64,000 nucleotides of DNA from Adineta ricciae (taxonomy: Eukaryota; Rotifera; Eurotatoria; Adinetida; Adinetidae), in the NCBI GenBank assembly GCA_905250025.1, contig CAJNOJ010000257.1, positions 1 to 64,000 on the forward strand, given 5' to 3'. Shown here piece after piece: positions 38,831-60,504 of the stretch. The notes beneath the pieces were generated by a model. That model was not told the origin of the DNA. It did no database searches and was given only the letters and a program-made list of their open reading frames with translations. The position numbers were made by a program, and so were the translations under genes. Numbering within the stretch: the stretch's first letter is position 1; the number at the start of each line of letters is the position of its first letter.

Positions 38831-39493
38831 CTAAGTAGTCGTGAGAACAGAACTGATGTCGTGCGGATGAATATTTGCATCGCGTAATAGTTTAGCAAAT
38901 GCTGAATTGGGATCTGTTGCTAAACGAACCGGTTGATCATATTCTTGCATTGAACCGTCGGATAAGACGAGAATTCTTAGTAGATAAAGAAAATCAGTCG
39001 GAGTGAGTAGAAAGAAAAACGAAATATACTTTGAGCTGTCCAAAATTGTATGTAGTCGATGAGCAATTGTTATAACAGTTGCATTTTTCAATGCTGATCG
39101 AATTGTTCGTTGAATCAGACGATCTGTTTCCATATCGATCGCTAAAATGGAACAAAAAAAGCCTAAAACATTAATTCAGTCAGTCGAATTACCAGCAGTT
39201 GCTTCATCAAGTATAAATATTTTACTCTTTCTCAAAAGCGCTCGTGCTAAACACAACAATTGCCTTTCACCCGCACTAAACCAAAAAGAAAATAATTCAA
39301 CATTCATGTAAATGATTGACAAATACCTCATATTCTGACCTCCCTCGACCAACATATACGTCAATCCATCACCTCTACTCATTATCCGTTCTTTTAAATG
39401 CACCGATTCTAACACTGACCATATCTCCATATCACTATAATGCCCAAGTGGATCAATATTGAATCGAATATCGCCGGCGAAGATGATCGCATC
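38831..39493 (-). CDS. MRP/ABCC transporter, exons 23-26, copy C1
   Basis: Four exons encoding the second half of nucleotide-binding domain 2: exon 23 (from 39493), exon 24 with the signature [15 protein letters not shown] and Walker [11 protein letters not shown], exon 25 with the switch histidine in TIAHRLHT, and exon 26 ending VLTTT at 38831. The 5' rest of this haplotype's gene is at 54805-58919; the exons between are missing at the join at 39557. Confidence 0.8.
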
Positions 39494-39556
39494 CTATGAA
39501 AACATTCTTTTCATAATCAAACATAAACCCAAGAACAAACTGACTTGTGGAATAAT

Positions 39557-39557
39557 N
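39557..39557. other. Single-N join 7
   Basis: Left side ends in intron 22 of the ABC transporter (haplotype with C1). Right side starts in intron 10 of the PPC gene and continues the piece that ended at 32835. Confidence 0.95.
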
Positions 39558-39778
39558 TATTTTATAAATTATGTAGCTGCTCCAGTAACCAATCCGGGTG
39601 AGGTGACTCCAGGTATCACGACCACTACTGTTAAATCATCGGCATCAATCAAAACTGGCACCATGGCTGGTAAGTTGCTTATTGAGGAATTCTCCATCAA
39701 CAAAAAGAAAGAGTAACAAAAATTTTCAATTGAGTATAAGATAGTCGAACACAAAACATGCTATTCTGAGTAGTCTAA
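39558..39778. repeat. 221-bp overlap with 32615-32835
   Basis: 39558-39778 and 32615-32835 are identical by eye and each is 221 bases long, so 32835 truly continues into 39779, skipping 32837-39556. Confidence 0.9.
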
Positions 39779-39872
39779 TGGCAAAATCTGCTCATATTCT
39801 ATCTAACACGTCTTTTTTTTAGTCGTTTGTATTCTGATCATGCCAATATTACAACTAATTCAAGCACATTGA
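39577..39872 (+). CDS. PPC-like repeat surface protein, exons 11-12
   Basis: Exon 11 (39577-39669, identical to 32634-32726) and exon 12 (39823-39872) with the hydrophobic end VVCILIMPILQLIQ and a TGA stop. This completes the copy whose earlier exons are at 30652-32726. Confidence 0.8.
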
Positions 39873-40116
39873 TCGTTTGATTTTTTTTTCCAAACGAGTA
39901 TTGTATGAGTTTTTCACGTTGAAAATATATTCTAAATCTTCTTCTGCTTTACAAAATAAATCTTGATTATCATTGAATTCAGTTGGTTTTGTTTTTCATT
40001 CTGTGTTCAAACTCAATAAAGGAGAATACGTCATATAATTTCACGGTGTTGAATAAGTTGTCAGAGAATGGAAACTACATTATTTATCATCAAAATAAAG
40101 TTAAAAGATGAAAATG

Positions 40117-42869
40117 TTATAAGTATAGAAAGAAAATAAAGAGAGAACTCAGGATAAATATGAAATTCTGTTGATGATAATAATCGACTGCGTTATTATA
40201 ATTGATTGATGTATATGTTGTTAAAGATGAATTCGTTACATTCTGTATCCATTCGATATGTGACGACAATCGCAGATAAACATCTGGGTATCCAACAGAC
40301 GCACAATAATATTTATATGGAACAATTCCAATCTAAATGAAAATACAAATAGAAAATCATTTTGAAAAATCGATTCATACTTGTTCCCAATGATTGTTTT
40401 TATATATTAAAATTGGACTACCTACATCACCTGAATATAAATACATAGAAAGATTTATTCTAGATCCAATCCTATTTACCGTAGCATAAATCATTCGAGT
40501 AGATATCAGTGTTATTGTCTGAAGATCTAAGACAAAATTGATAAGTCTCATTAACAAAAATATTTCCACAAAATTGATTTTGACTTTTAATCAGCTTAGT
40601 AGACACTTGCTGAAGAGCATCTTCTCTTCTCAGACTTCCCCATCCGATCATAAACAAAACTGAATTTTCTTGTAAGTCTTCATTGGTCGTGTTCGATACA
40701 CATATTTTTCTCAGTGATAGTGAATGATTATTCAACGGAAGTGCCAGATCCAAACGAAGAATAGCGATATCATAAAATGAATTCTCATCATTGAAAACAT
40801 AATTCGGATGAATAGAGAATTTTTTTATACGTCGGATTATTTTCACACTTGCAGAAAGCCGATAAATGTCAGTGACAATACTCGTATCATTATAATACAA
40901 CAGTATCTCCGTACATCGAGCAGATGTTAAAATAAATAAATCCGATAAGATGGTTCCTGAACAAACATGAATATCGTAAACTCGAATTGAAACAATCATT
41001 GACCAACTATTTACAACGGCATTTTCAGCATCCAGCTCAGCACGGACGTCATTTTCTCCACAACCACATGAACTTCTTTTATCACAATAATAAACCGTTG
41101 ATCGTTCTAGTTGATGTGAATCAACAATTGACCATATCCAGTCATAATATACGTCCAATCGTGTAAAAACACCCATAGTATTCGATACTTTACAATATGA
41201 TGAAAGACCGACTTGTATCCAATGATATCCATCAAAAACAAACATCGGATTACTATAATTACTTCCTACACAAAGATTTTGACCGACACAAAATTGATAT
41301 TGTTGTTGATCGATTGGAAGAGAACAGTTAGGATCATTCCTATCCACTGTAGTGAGTTGCACTTGTTGTAAAATTTCAGATAGAAACATCACATTCCATC
41401 CACTGACGACAACTGAGTGTAAATTAAATTGATCAGTTGTTGAAGACAAACACGTTTTTGAAAGAAAAATATTCTCTTCTATGTTTAACGATTCTGATAA
41501 ACGTAAAACTGCGATATCATGAAGATTGAAATTATAGTTCGGATGGATAGAAATTTGATCAACTTGTCGAATGACTGCGTCGGCTTCTGTTTGATAATAA
41601 ATACCGGCATGAATGGTTATACTTCTCGGCAATGAGCTCTTCACACAGTTCGCTGTTGTTAAGATAAAATAATCGTCGAGGATCGTTCCAGTGCATACAT
41701 ATTTATTCTGAATATAAATAGCGACCACCATTGACCAACTGTACGGTAAAGCATTTTGATTTGAAGATAAAATAACATTTCGACGAGAACAACCACATGC
41801 GAAATATTCCGACCAGCATTGATAGATAGTTTTCTGTGTTGTATTAACCGGTAGAGTTGTTTGATTAGTATTATTTAATTGAATAGTGAATTGAATCCAA
41901 TCAAGGAAGTAATTTATTCGCGTGAAGACACTTGGATAGCCTTTTACTGCACAACCCATCTCGCCGTAGGAAACAATACCAACTTGTTGCCAACGATCGC
42001 CGATCCATTGAAATATCGGTCCACCTGAATCACCTGTTTAAATAGCAAACAGAAAATATAGATTGGGAAATCATCAAGAAAAAAAAACATTTACCATAAC
42101 ATGGTCCTAAAATTTCAAAAGAGGAAAAAATGTTATGCGAAATTCAATTGAAAAAAGCAGTTTAACCTTTTCCGCCTTGATCTAAACCAGCGCAAAATTG
42201 ACTTGATGGATCAAAGGTTGTGCTTGCACAAATTCTATCTCGTTGGTCAATTAATTTAATAGTAACTTGCTGTAAAACATCCGAGATACTACCTGATGTA
42301 TTGAGCAGACCCCATCCGATAACGACTAGATCTGTATTATTCGGTGGGTACATGAGCATTTCTTCCGAATCGTTTAAACGCACGGGAAGACATGTTCGTG
42401 TTAACGATGAATTTCGATCTAAATTAATTGATTGATTCAAACGAAGAATCGCAATGTCATTCGCAATATAACGTGCATTTGAGTTCCACAATGGATGAAT
42501 AAATACTTGGTTAATTTTACGGATAATTCCATTTGTTTGAGATAATTGAAATAGTCCGAAAGCAACAGACATATTCTTAAAGGTAATCCCAACGACCGAT
42601 GGATCGACACAATGAGCTGCTGTGAGAACATGATATTCATTGAGAATGGTTCCTCCGCATATGTGATAGGACATAGATGCGTCGTATCTTAACGAAGCGA
42701 TCATTGACCAACTATTTTGTATCGCGTTTTCACCATTGACAATTCGTGCATTGATTCCAACGGATACTGGTCCACAACCACATGGAACAAGATTTTTATC
42801 ACATACGAACGATGCTGTTTGGCACAGTGGTATTGAGACCAATAAACTCATGATCACGAAGATGCTCAT
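40117..42869 (-). CDS. Triple trypsin-like (S1) protein with one active and two degenerate domains
   Basis: Exons: 42869 down to 42167, 42033 down to 40480, 40430 down to 40381, 40332 down to 40117, giving 840 residues with all phases matching. Signal peptide at residues 1-19. Domain 1 starts RIVNG (residue 42) and keeps the triad: His86 in TAAHC, Asp138 in DIAILRL, Ser237 in GDSGGP. Domain 2 has TTANC in place of TAAHC, keeps DIAVLRL, and has VGSNYSNP in place of GDSGGP, so two triad residues are lost. Domain 3 has TSARC, DIAILRL and GDVGSP, again without His and Ser. The end is a hydrophobic run ([15 protein letters not shown]), compatible with a membrane or GPI anchor. Domain 1 probably cleaves extracellular proteins; domains 2 and 3 may bind ligands or regulate. 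Introns fall before the GDSGG-type motif in domains 1 and 3, consistent with internal duplication. Confidence 0.85.
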
Positions 42870-43138
42870 TTTGTTTTTTTTTGTACAGAAAGAAGCAAAA
42901 GGCAATGGGTATACATAGGAAGATAGAAAAGCATGATATAACACTTCTAACATTTTCCCTACGAAACTTCAATAGTCATGTGAGTGGATGGAAAATAAAT
43001 GCTTTTTCTCTCATCGGAAGAAAAAGCAATATATTGAAGTAAAGTTTTCATCTCCGGTTATCGAAATTACACACGGTTTTTATTTGCGGAATTAGATATA
43101 ATAGCGTTATAGTTGATATATGAAGAAAATTAATTGTT

Positions 43139-43593
43139 TTAGGTAAACATGACAAAAACAACAGTAGCAATTGTTGATATAACAAAGATCGATGAAGTTG
43201 TGGAAATTGCTCCGTTACACAGGTTGGTATTGCAACACCATTTACCAACACCGGCTACATCACCTGCTTTGCAGTCGGTATCGATACCTCGTGCCGTGAC
43301 AGCATTTCGTGCAGTAGTTTTCTGAAAAAGAAAACATATCGAATTGAAATTTTCTATATGTTACAACGATTTCTCATTTACCCAGCAAGAAGCCTTCGCA
43401 TCATTTGACGACACTTGCGCAATACCATCGGGCTTAAATGGGCTGTTGCAATTCGTACATTGGTAACAGGTCAAACCATCAGCAAATTGATACGATGCTA
43501 AAAAAATACGGGATTTTTTCAAGAGTTTTCAGAATGACCAAACAAACCTAAAAAAACACAGCAAGCGAAGAGAAAATGTCGAAGAAAAGACAT
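43139..43593 (-). CDS. Ly6/three-finger GPI-anchored protein, copy C2
   Basis: Exons 43593 down to 43548, 43497 down to 43382, 43321 down to 43139, with the same lengths as copy C1. It keeps LTCYQC, CCNTNLCNG and the hydrophobic tail. Differences are scattered substitutions in the loops (for example TNC for TSC), outside the cysteines. Confidence 0.85.
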
Positions 43594-44040
43594 ATTGGCA
43601 GTACAATTGGTTATACAATGACGAGTCTTTTTTCAAACGCAGGTCGGCAAATGATTGATGGAAAAAATTGCATTCAATAAATAAAGCTTCGAGAGAATTT
43701 GATACGAGTGATAATATTTGTATTTATCGTCATCCACAATCTGCGATATGGTACGAGTTAATTTTGTGAAATTTAATCGTTTTGCTAGTAAAATGAATTT
43801 ATTCTTCCTGCCTTTCAGAGGAATATTGAGTCTGAATAAATCCGACGCGGGAATAGGATTCTTTACTTTCAACTCGTTTTATTTTTCCTACTGTTTGACA
43901 AAAATAAAATCATCGAATTTCTACAATGATTAATCTGTTAGGTGGTTCGTTTAAAAAAATTTCGAATGTAATGAGTATGCTGCGCAATTTCGCAAACATT
44001 TTTACGAAAAATTTTGTCTGTTTGAATATATATTTCGTGA
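43594..44040. other. Intergenic, no gene seen
   Basis: Counterpart of 38384-38830. No supported gene. Confidence 0.5.
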
Positions 44041-49914
<5,874 letters not shown>

Positions 49915-51538
49915 CTTTGAAAAAAGACACACTCGCTAGCTCATTTGCAACTGACGCTATATTTTGACATACGATGTACTATTATAGTGCATGACATGTG
50001 CATGCATGCGATTGCATCTTTTTCTACTTTCCTCTTGCTTTTAAAATGATGCTTCTCCTTCATTTAACGAGAAAAGGAAGAAAAACAAGTGTTCTTTTTT
50101 TACACGCGAAGTATGTGTGTTTGAAAAGGAAAATGTCGGTCTCTCTAAGACATGTTGTAACCAGGGCGTATGATTCTTTTCTCTTTTCAATGTCGTTGTG
50201 ATTTTGATGGCGAAATAAATCTGAGTACAATTGCGTGATCAAATATAGATATGAAGTGAAATGTTCAGTGCTATATTACGAGATGTATATGTTTTGTATA
50301 ACCAGTTATGCGCCAACGAATAGATTTCTTTATTTCTAACGAAAGAAGATACCGCCATCTACAACCATCGCTTGATTGGAAATTTTCGTTTTGTACTTTC
50401 ACAACAACTTGTAATTATCTATTGTAATTGGAATTTAACTTGACCTCATCATACAACGTATTCGATTTCAATCGTAACAGATCTAGATCATTAACTTTTT
50501 TGCACAAATGGTCACTCGTTCTTTAGATGTGTTTTTTTTTATTCCTTCACGTATCGAAGACGAAGAAGCAGTTTGTTTGCAATATATCGACAGTGTACGA
50601 AACTATAGTAACGTTGAATAATAATGACAATACCAATGTAAACACTCCACTGTAAAGCTGTAAAAATTCTGTATAAATGCATTCTTGACGAATGTGATAT
50701 CTCAAGAACAAATATATTCATAAAAATAACATTAATAAGTACATCTGCATTGTTTTTCAGAGCCAATCTGAATTCTAAAATAACAAAACTTACATTTTAT
50801 ATCTCTCGCTTCAATTTGATTTTTCTTTTATTCTACGCCGGATTGTTCATACTAAAAGCTATTTAAATAGATATGTCGCTAAGTATGATCGTTGAATGCT
50901 ACACGAACATTTTGTTTATACAATCATGATACTGCCAATGTATTTTTCTATGTGCAGTTCAAGATGCGTCTATCGACGGATGCCATTCAACAATACTCAC
51001 CTACCTTTGTTCCTGCAGTGACAGTCTATATTCTGATTGATTCCGCCTTCGCTTTGATCATATACATTTCGCTTTCACTCTTAAATAATATGGTCTTACG
51101 GGAGAAAGAGTTTCTTTATTTACTTTAAAAAAAACTGAGTTTGCTTAATACTTGTTTTATTGCAATGCAAGGCGATTAGAGTGAAAAAAATAGAAATGAA
51201 ATTCAAATACTTTACTGACTGAATTGACGTCAGCAAAAATTCGTAGGTGGTATTTTTTTGTTTATCTTACATAGTGATGCTCTTCAACTGCGATATTTTC
51301 ATATGTTGACAACTTCTCTTTTAAATTATGCGTAGGAAGACTACCCTCACCCTTTTGTTCTCTTCTAATAATTTTTCTTATGAAATGAGTTGAAATGAAA
51401 TATTTTTCTTTCGTGTTACACGTGGGTCACCATCAGCAATCACAGTAAGTCGCACAGAACATACACAACAGAATAAATAGAAGTTGTTTCTCAGTAAAAT
51501 AGTCACACAAATTCAAGTTTAACCTGTACGATCGTTTC
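49915..51538. other. Divergent intergenic region
   Basis: Lies between the ABC transporter start (-) and the mucin-stalk protein start (+). A hydrophobic minus-strand frame at 50539-50766 is interrupted by TGA in the D2 copy, and a plus-strand frame at 50892-51128 is broken by indels there, so neither is supported. The region should contain both promoters. Confidence 0.5.
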
Positions 51539-53119
51539 ATGCGCGCTGAGCTTCAAGTTACACAGCCTGGTCCAAGATCAGTCACGCCGAATATAGATAA
51601 ACCATGGACGCCAAATTCATTCAGCGATCTGCTCAACGAGCGAGAGTCGAAACCGGATAAAGCAAAACGGTCGATAGGGGCTTGGTTAAAGTAATGGCGC
51701 CTCTTACATTCATCTTCGCTTTGTACATTTATCAAATTTATTCTATAGGGAACATGCCTGTTGTTGCTGTATTGTCACAACGATTATCTTGCTTTTGTTG
51801 ATTGCTGCATTAATCGTGGGTCTGGTCGTCGGATTGAAGAAATCAGGTATTGATTGTTATCTGTCGTTTTTCGGCTCGAATTAGTTTAATGACAGAGAGT
51901 ATGCTCTTTTACAGGGAAAATGAGAAACGAGAGGATCGAAATCGCAGGTACTAGCCATTCTTTTATTTGTATACGAAGGAAGTATTGCGAGGAACTATCG
52001 ATTTCTTATTCTGATAAGACAGTTAGAATGTTGTAATCATTACATCTTCTTTGGAAATAATCAATGAATTTTAATTCTAGATGGCACTTCAGCAGCGGCA
52101 GCAACAAGTATGTATAACGAATATTAAAATAAAACAAGTTTTATGATGATAAAAATTGTTTTAGTTAATTACAATACTACAACAAGTACATCTACTACTT
52201 CCACGTCGGCCACCACAACAACAGTTACAACCACTACCACTAGCACAGCTAGTACTTCGACAACATCAAGCACTTCAAGCACCTCAACTAGTACAACATC
52301 GACGTCGACGGCGACAACTAGCACAACTTCTACCAATACTCTTTCGACTACTACGACCACTGCGACAACTTCTACGACAACATCCACAGCCACTACAACA
52401 ACCACAAGTACCGCAACGACTACTTCAACTTCTGCGACGACCACATCAACTTCGGCTACAACAAGTACCGCCACAACAACGTCAACTTCCGCAACGACAA
52501 GTACTGCAACGACTACCACTAGTACCGCAACGACAACCTCAACTTCGGCCACAACAACAACAACTACTACTACGAAACCTGGTAAGTTTTACTTTTAAAT
52601 AGTTAGATATTTATCATCTTACCATATGTTTCCTTAGTTTGTACAACTCAAGTAACATTCGATGATATTTCTGGTCAATCATCATCATCTGGCACTGTTC
52701 CAAACGGGTATAAAAATCTTAACTGGGTCAATACTGTGTACATAAATGCATCATCAGCACCAATAGGTGGCCTGCGATCTATAGTTCCTGCCTCATCCTA
52801 CGTCGCTTACAATCCAGGAGGCAGTAATATAACAATATCATCGGCTAATGGTTCAAGTTTTTCATTTGATTCCATCACTTGGACTTCTGCTTGGCGAAGT
52901 GGTCTCAATATATCGATCGCATTGTTCCGACTGGGTTCTTTCAGATTGGGTACTTCCCGCGCTGTATTTGCAGCTAACTCAACACTATTTCAATGTACTG
53001 TTTGTACAAATATAGACACGATTGTCTTGTCCGCGGGCAGTGGAACTCCATACTCTGGATTATCTCAAAATGGAACGGAAATGGTAATTGATAATCTATG
53101 TGTTTCATTTGGATATTAA
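51539..53119 (+). CDS. Type II membrane protein with Thr/Ser mucin stalk and beta-sandwich ectodomain, copy D1
   Basis: Six exons: 51539-51690, 51749-51846, 51915-51947, 52081-52107, 52165-52581, 52638-53119, all in phase. Exons 1-2 give a cytoplasmic segment (starts MRAELQVTQ) and a membrane helix (IILLLLIAALIVGLVVG) preceded by CCCC, a likely palmitoylation site. Exons 3-4 are very short. Exon 5 (139 codons) is almost only Thr, Ser and Ala, a mucin-like O-glycosylated stalk. Exon 6 encodes a globular domain of about 160 residues (VTFDDIS, VPNGYKNLNW, VAYNPGG, then VIDNLC), the pattern of extracellular jelly-roll or carbohydrate-binding modules (inference). It would display a lectin-like head on a stiff stalk at the cell surface. 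The low-complexity exon also gives long open frames on the opposite strand, which are artefacts. Confidence 0.8.
52165..52581 (+). repeat. Thr/Ser/Ala-coding low-complexity tract
   Basis: Degenerate array of ACA, ACT, AGT and GCG codons. The D2 counterpart (61131-61547) has exactly the same length, 417 bases, with several substitutions, unusual stability for such a tract. Confidence 0.85.
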
Positions 53120-53483
53120 TGTTTATGATTTTACCGAGTCATATTGATTTCCATATCAACAGTGTCTCCCATTGTAAATCTTGGATCCGACATTTCTTTT
53201 TTGTACGATATTTATAACGCTGATTACTTTGACCTGTAGTTTGTATCATCGATCGATTTTTCAATTTCATTGTTAAAATAAATCTTACTTGATCTGTTCA
53301 AGTAAAGCAACTACGCAAAACATTTGTTCATATTCACTCTGGCACAATGCTCTCTTTTTTCTTATCAAAACAATTCAAAACTATACACGACGTAATCCAA
53401 GCTTTTATTCGTGGTAATTAATATAATGATTAAAAACAAAATGCAGTAAATGTCGATGTACTTTTTCACATAGAAAATTGCTT
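53120..53483. other. Convergent intergenic region
   Basis: Separates the 3' ends of the mucin-stalk gene (+) and the copper transporter gene (-). Contains AATAAA near 53277-53282 (plus strand), a possible polyadenylation signal. No gene is seen. Confidence 0.5.
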
Positions 53484-53933
53484 TTAACTCGTCGTTTGAC
53501 AACAGGGTGTATTGTTGAATTGATTTTGATAGGTCGAATTCACTGTCGCTAGTCTAGTCTTACTTTCAAGTAGAGTAAAAATAAAGTATCCAATCGTGAG
53601 ACCAAACACAAGTGCAAGAAAAACACCTGTTTCATAAGTCATAACTAACAACATCATCCAATAAGCTAAAACAATTTGAACTCCATAGACTAATGCTAGA
53701 TAAGCTTGATAAGTTAATGGAGATGAATTCGTTTGTGATTTATTGACTAAAAAGTGGCGAATGAAAGCTAAGCCACCATTAAGTAAAGCCATGCAGAAAG
53801 TACCGATAATCATAAAAGCATATTTCGTATGATTATCGACATTCCAACCTTTGAATAAAAACACTATACAACGGTCCTCTCCAGTTGCAAACTGAAAACC
53901 ATTTTGCATAACCATACACATTTTCATGTCCAT
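53484..53933 (-). CDS. Ctr-family copper transporter, copy D1
   Basis: Single exon of 149 residues from the ATG at 53933. The N-terminus MDMKMCMVMQNGF is a methionine motif for Cu(I). There are three membrane segments, near residues 36-58, 75-100 and 104-122. The second contains MLLVM, the MxxxM motif that lines the pore, and the third contains GLTIG, the GxxxG packing motif. Ctr proteins form trimers that import Cu(I). The D2 copy differs by one base just upstream of this ATG, which shifts the frame there and supports this start. The C-terminus NTPCCQTTS has a CC pair, reminiscent of the metal-binding HCH or CC ends of the family. Confidence 0.9.
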   Translation of the reverse strand: MDMKMCMVMQNGFQFATGEDRCIVFLFKGWNVDNHTKYAFMIIGTFCMALLNGGLAFIRHFLVNKSQTNSSPLTYQAYLALVYGVQIVLAYWMMLLVMTYETGVFLALVFGLTIGYFIFTLLESKTRLATVNSTYQNQFNNTPCCQTTS

Positions 53934-54626
53934 TTTGTCGAATCCTCAGGTATATGAAACAATTTTTTTCGTTTCTGCTTTATATGCAACAACAGGGGAT
54001 TTTTATTTCCACCATATTTACTGCTGATAAGATATGCGCATATGAGTCATTCACTATAATCACTATAAATGCCCTTTCGTTACATGTCCTTGGACTCTGT
54101 CTCGATTGTAAGTACATGTTTAAAAAAATGCTCTGAAGCAGAAAATAACCTTTTTCTTTTTCTTTTCTTCTCTGTTCCATGATAAATATACTTCAAAGGT
54201 AAGACTTTATTCTCTGTTGATACATCACTGTTTTCAACCGGAATAAGACCACGCATTGATGTGATGTGATGATGCGCAAGATAAACATTAAAAATCCTGT
54301 TTGACCCATTTACATTGTTCGAAACGCTTTTTATAGATGTCGATTTATCTGTACACTGGAATAACTCCTACACGAATCACCTCTGTACGATCCGAACGTT
54401 TGACTTGAATTATCCAAATAGAATTGCGTTAGATAACCAAGGTTATTCGTTGACTCAAATAATCATCGAGTTCAGAAGTTTGATTTTTATTTCTATGCAT
54501 TCTGATAAGGTCTCTCCATTTTTCGTTTTAATCTTTTCCTCAAATCTTATGTAAATTATTCACTACAAAGTTTGTTTTCCATTGAATCATTACTGTAAAG
54601 CGAAAGATATAACAGAATCACTTGAG
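53934..54626. other. Intergenic, no gene seen
   Basis: Upstream of the copper transporter gene. A plus-strand frame at 54315-54554 is not conserved in D2, where about 24 bases are missing. The 3' end of the unknown minus-strand gene begins just beyond. Confidence 0.5.
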
Positions 54627-54803
54627 ACAACTTAATTGTTAGATTTCATATTTATTAATGATGATAATCTACGCTTACAAATTCACACTAGAGAACTCTT
54701 CAAAAAATCTACACGGTGAAACACCATGGAAAAATAATCTCAGTCTGAATATTTTGTCGATTAGATTGCCGTTAGTATGGTATGAACAATTTGCGGTGAG
54801 TTT

Positions 54804-54804
54804 N
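54804..54804. other. Single-N join 9
   Basis: Left side is the 3' exon region of the unknown minus-strand gene. Right side restarts within exon 19 of the ABC transporter in the other haplotype (equivalent to 45805). Confidence 0.95.
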
Positions 54805-58919
<4,115 letters not shown>

Positions 58920-60504
58920 CTTTGAAAAAAAACCACACTCGCTAGCTCATTTGCAATTGACGCTATGTTTTGACATACGATGTACTATTATAGTGCATGC
59001 ATGTGATTGCATCTTTTTCTACTTTCCTCTCGCTTTAAAATGATTCTTCTCCTTCATTTAGCGAGAAAAGGAAGAAAAACAAGTGTTCTTTTTTTACACG
59101 CGAAGTATGTGTGTTCGAAAAGGAAAATGTCGGTCTCTCTAAGAAATATTGAAAACAGGGCGTATAGGATTTTTTTTTTCTTTTCAATGTCGTTGTTATT
59201 TTGATGGTGACATACAATTTCGTGATCAAATATAGATATGAAGTGAAATGTTCAATACTATATTACGAAATGTATATGTTTTGTATAACCACAGTTAAGG
59301 GCCAACGAACAGATTTCTTTATTTCTAACGAAAGAAGATACCGCCATCTACAACCATCGCTCGATTGGAAATTTTAGTTTTGTACTTTCACAACAACTTG
59401 TAACTATGTATTGTAATTTGAATTTAAATTGACCTCATCATACAACGTATTCTATTTCAATCGTAACAGATCTAGATCATTAACTTCTTTTGACAAATGG
59501 TCACTCGTTCTTTAGATGTGTTTCTTTTATTGCTTCACATATCGAAGACGGAGAAACAGTTTGTTTGCAATATGTCGACACTGTACGAAACTATAGTAAC
59601 GTTGAATAATAATGATAATACCAATGTAAACACTTCACTGTAAAGCTGTAAAAATTCTATATAAATACATTTTTGACGAATGTGATATCTCAAGAACGAA
59701 TATATTCATAAAAATAACATCAATAAGTACATCTGCATTGTTTTTCAGAGCCAATCTCGATTCTAAAATAACAAAACTTACATTTTATGTCTCTCGCTTC
59801 AATTCGATTTTTCTTTTATTCTACGCCGGATTGTTCATACTAAAAGCTTTTCAAATAGATCTGTCGCTGATTATGATCGTTGAAGGCTACACGAACATTT
59901 TGCTTATACAATCATGATACTACCAATGTATTTTTCTATGTGCAGTTCAAGTGCGCCTATCGATGGATGCCATTCAATAATACTCACCTATCTTTGTTCC
60001 TGCAGTGAGAGTCTATATTCTGATTGATTTCGCCTTCGTTTTCACTCTTAAATAAGATGGTACTACGTGAGAAAGAGTTTTTTTATTTACTTAAGAAAAA
60101 CTGAGGTTGCTTCATGGTTGTTTTAGTGCAATGCAAGGCGATTAGAGTGAGAAAAATAGAAATGAAATTCAAATACTTTTTTAGTTGAATTGACGTCAGC
60201 AAAAATTCGTAGGTGGTATTTTTTTGTTTATCTTACATAGTGATGCTCTTCAACTGCAATCATTTCATATGTTGACAGCTTCTCTTTTAAATTATGCGTA
60301 GGAAGACTACCCTCACCCTTTTGTTTTCTTCCAATAATTTTTCTTATGAAATGAGTCGAAATGAAATATTTTTCTTTCGTGTTACACGTGGGTCACCCTC
60401 AACAATCACAGTAAGTCGCACAGAACGCACACAACAGAATAAATAGAAGTTGTTTCTCAGTAAAATAGTCACATAAATTCAAGTTTAACCTGTAAGATCG
60501 TTTC
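58920..60504. other. Divergent intergenic region, copy of 49915-51538
   Basis: The same landscape as D1 with many small indels. The hydrophobic minus-strand frame has a TGA here. No supported gene. Confidence 0.5.

Noticed and set aside
50539-50766. Hydrophobic minus-strand frame upstream of the ABC transporter
   Set aside because: The D2 counterpart has an in-frame TGA and no supported exon connection, so it is not annotated as a gene.
52169-52552. Long minus-strand frame rich in Val and Ala opposite the mucin exon (also 61135-61518)
   Set aside because: It is the complement of the Thr/Ser low-complexity exon; the plus strand has the splice sites and connected domains.
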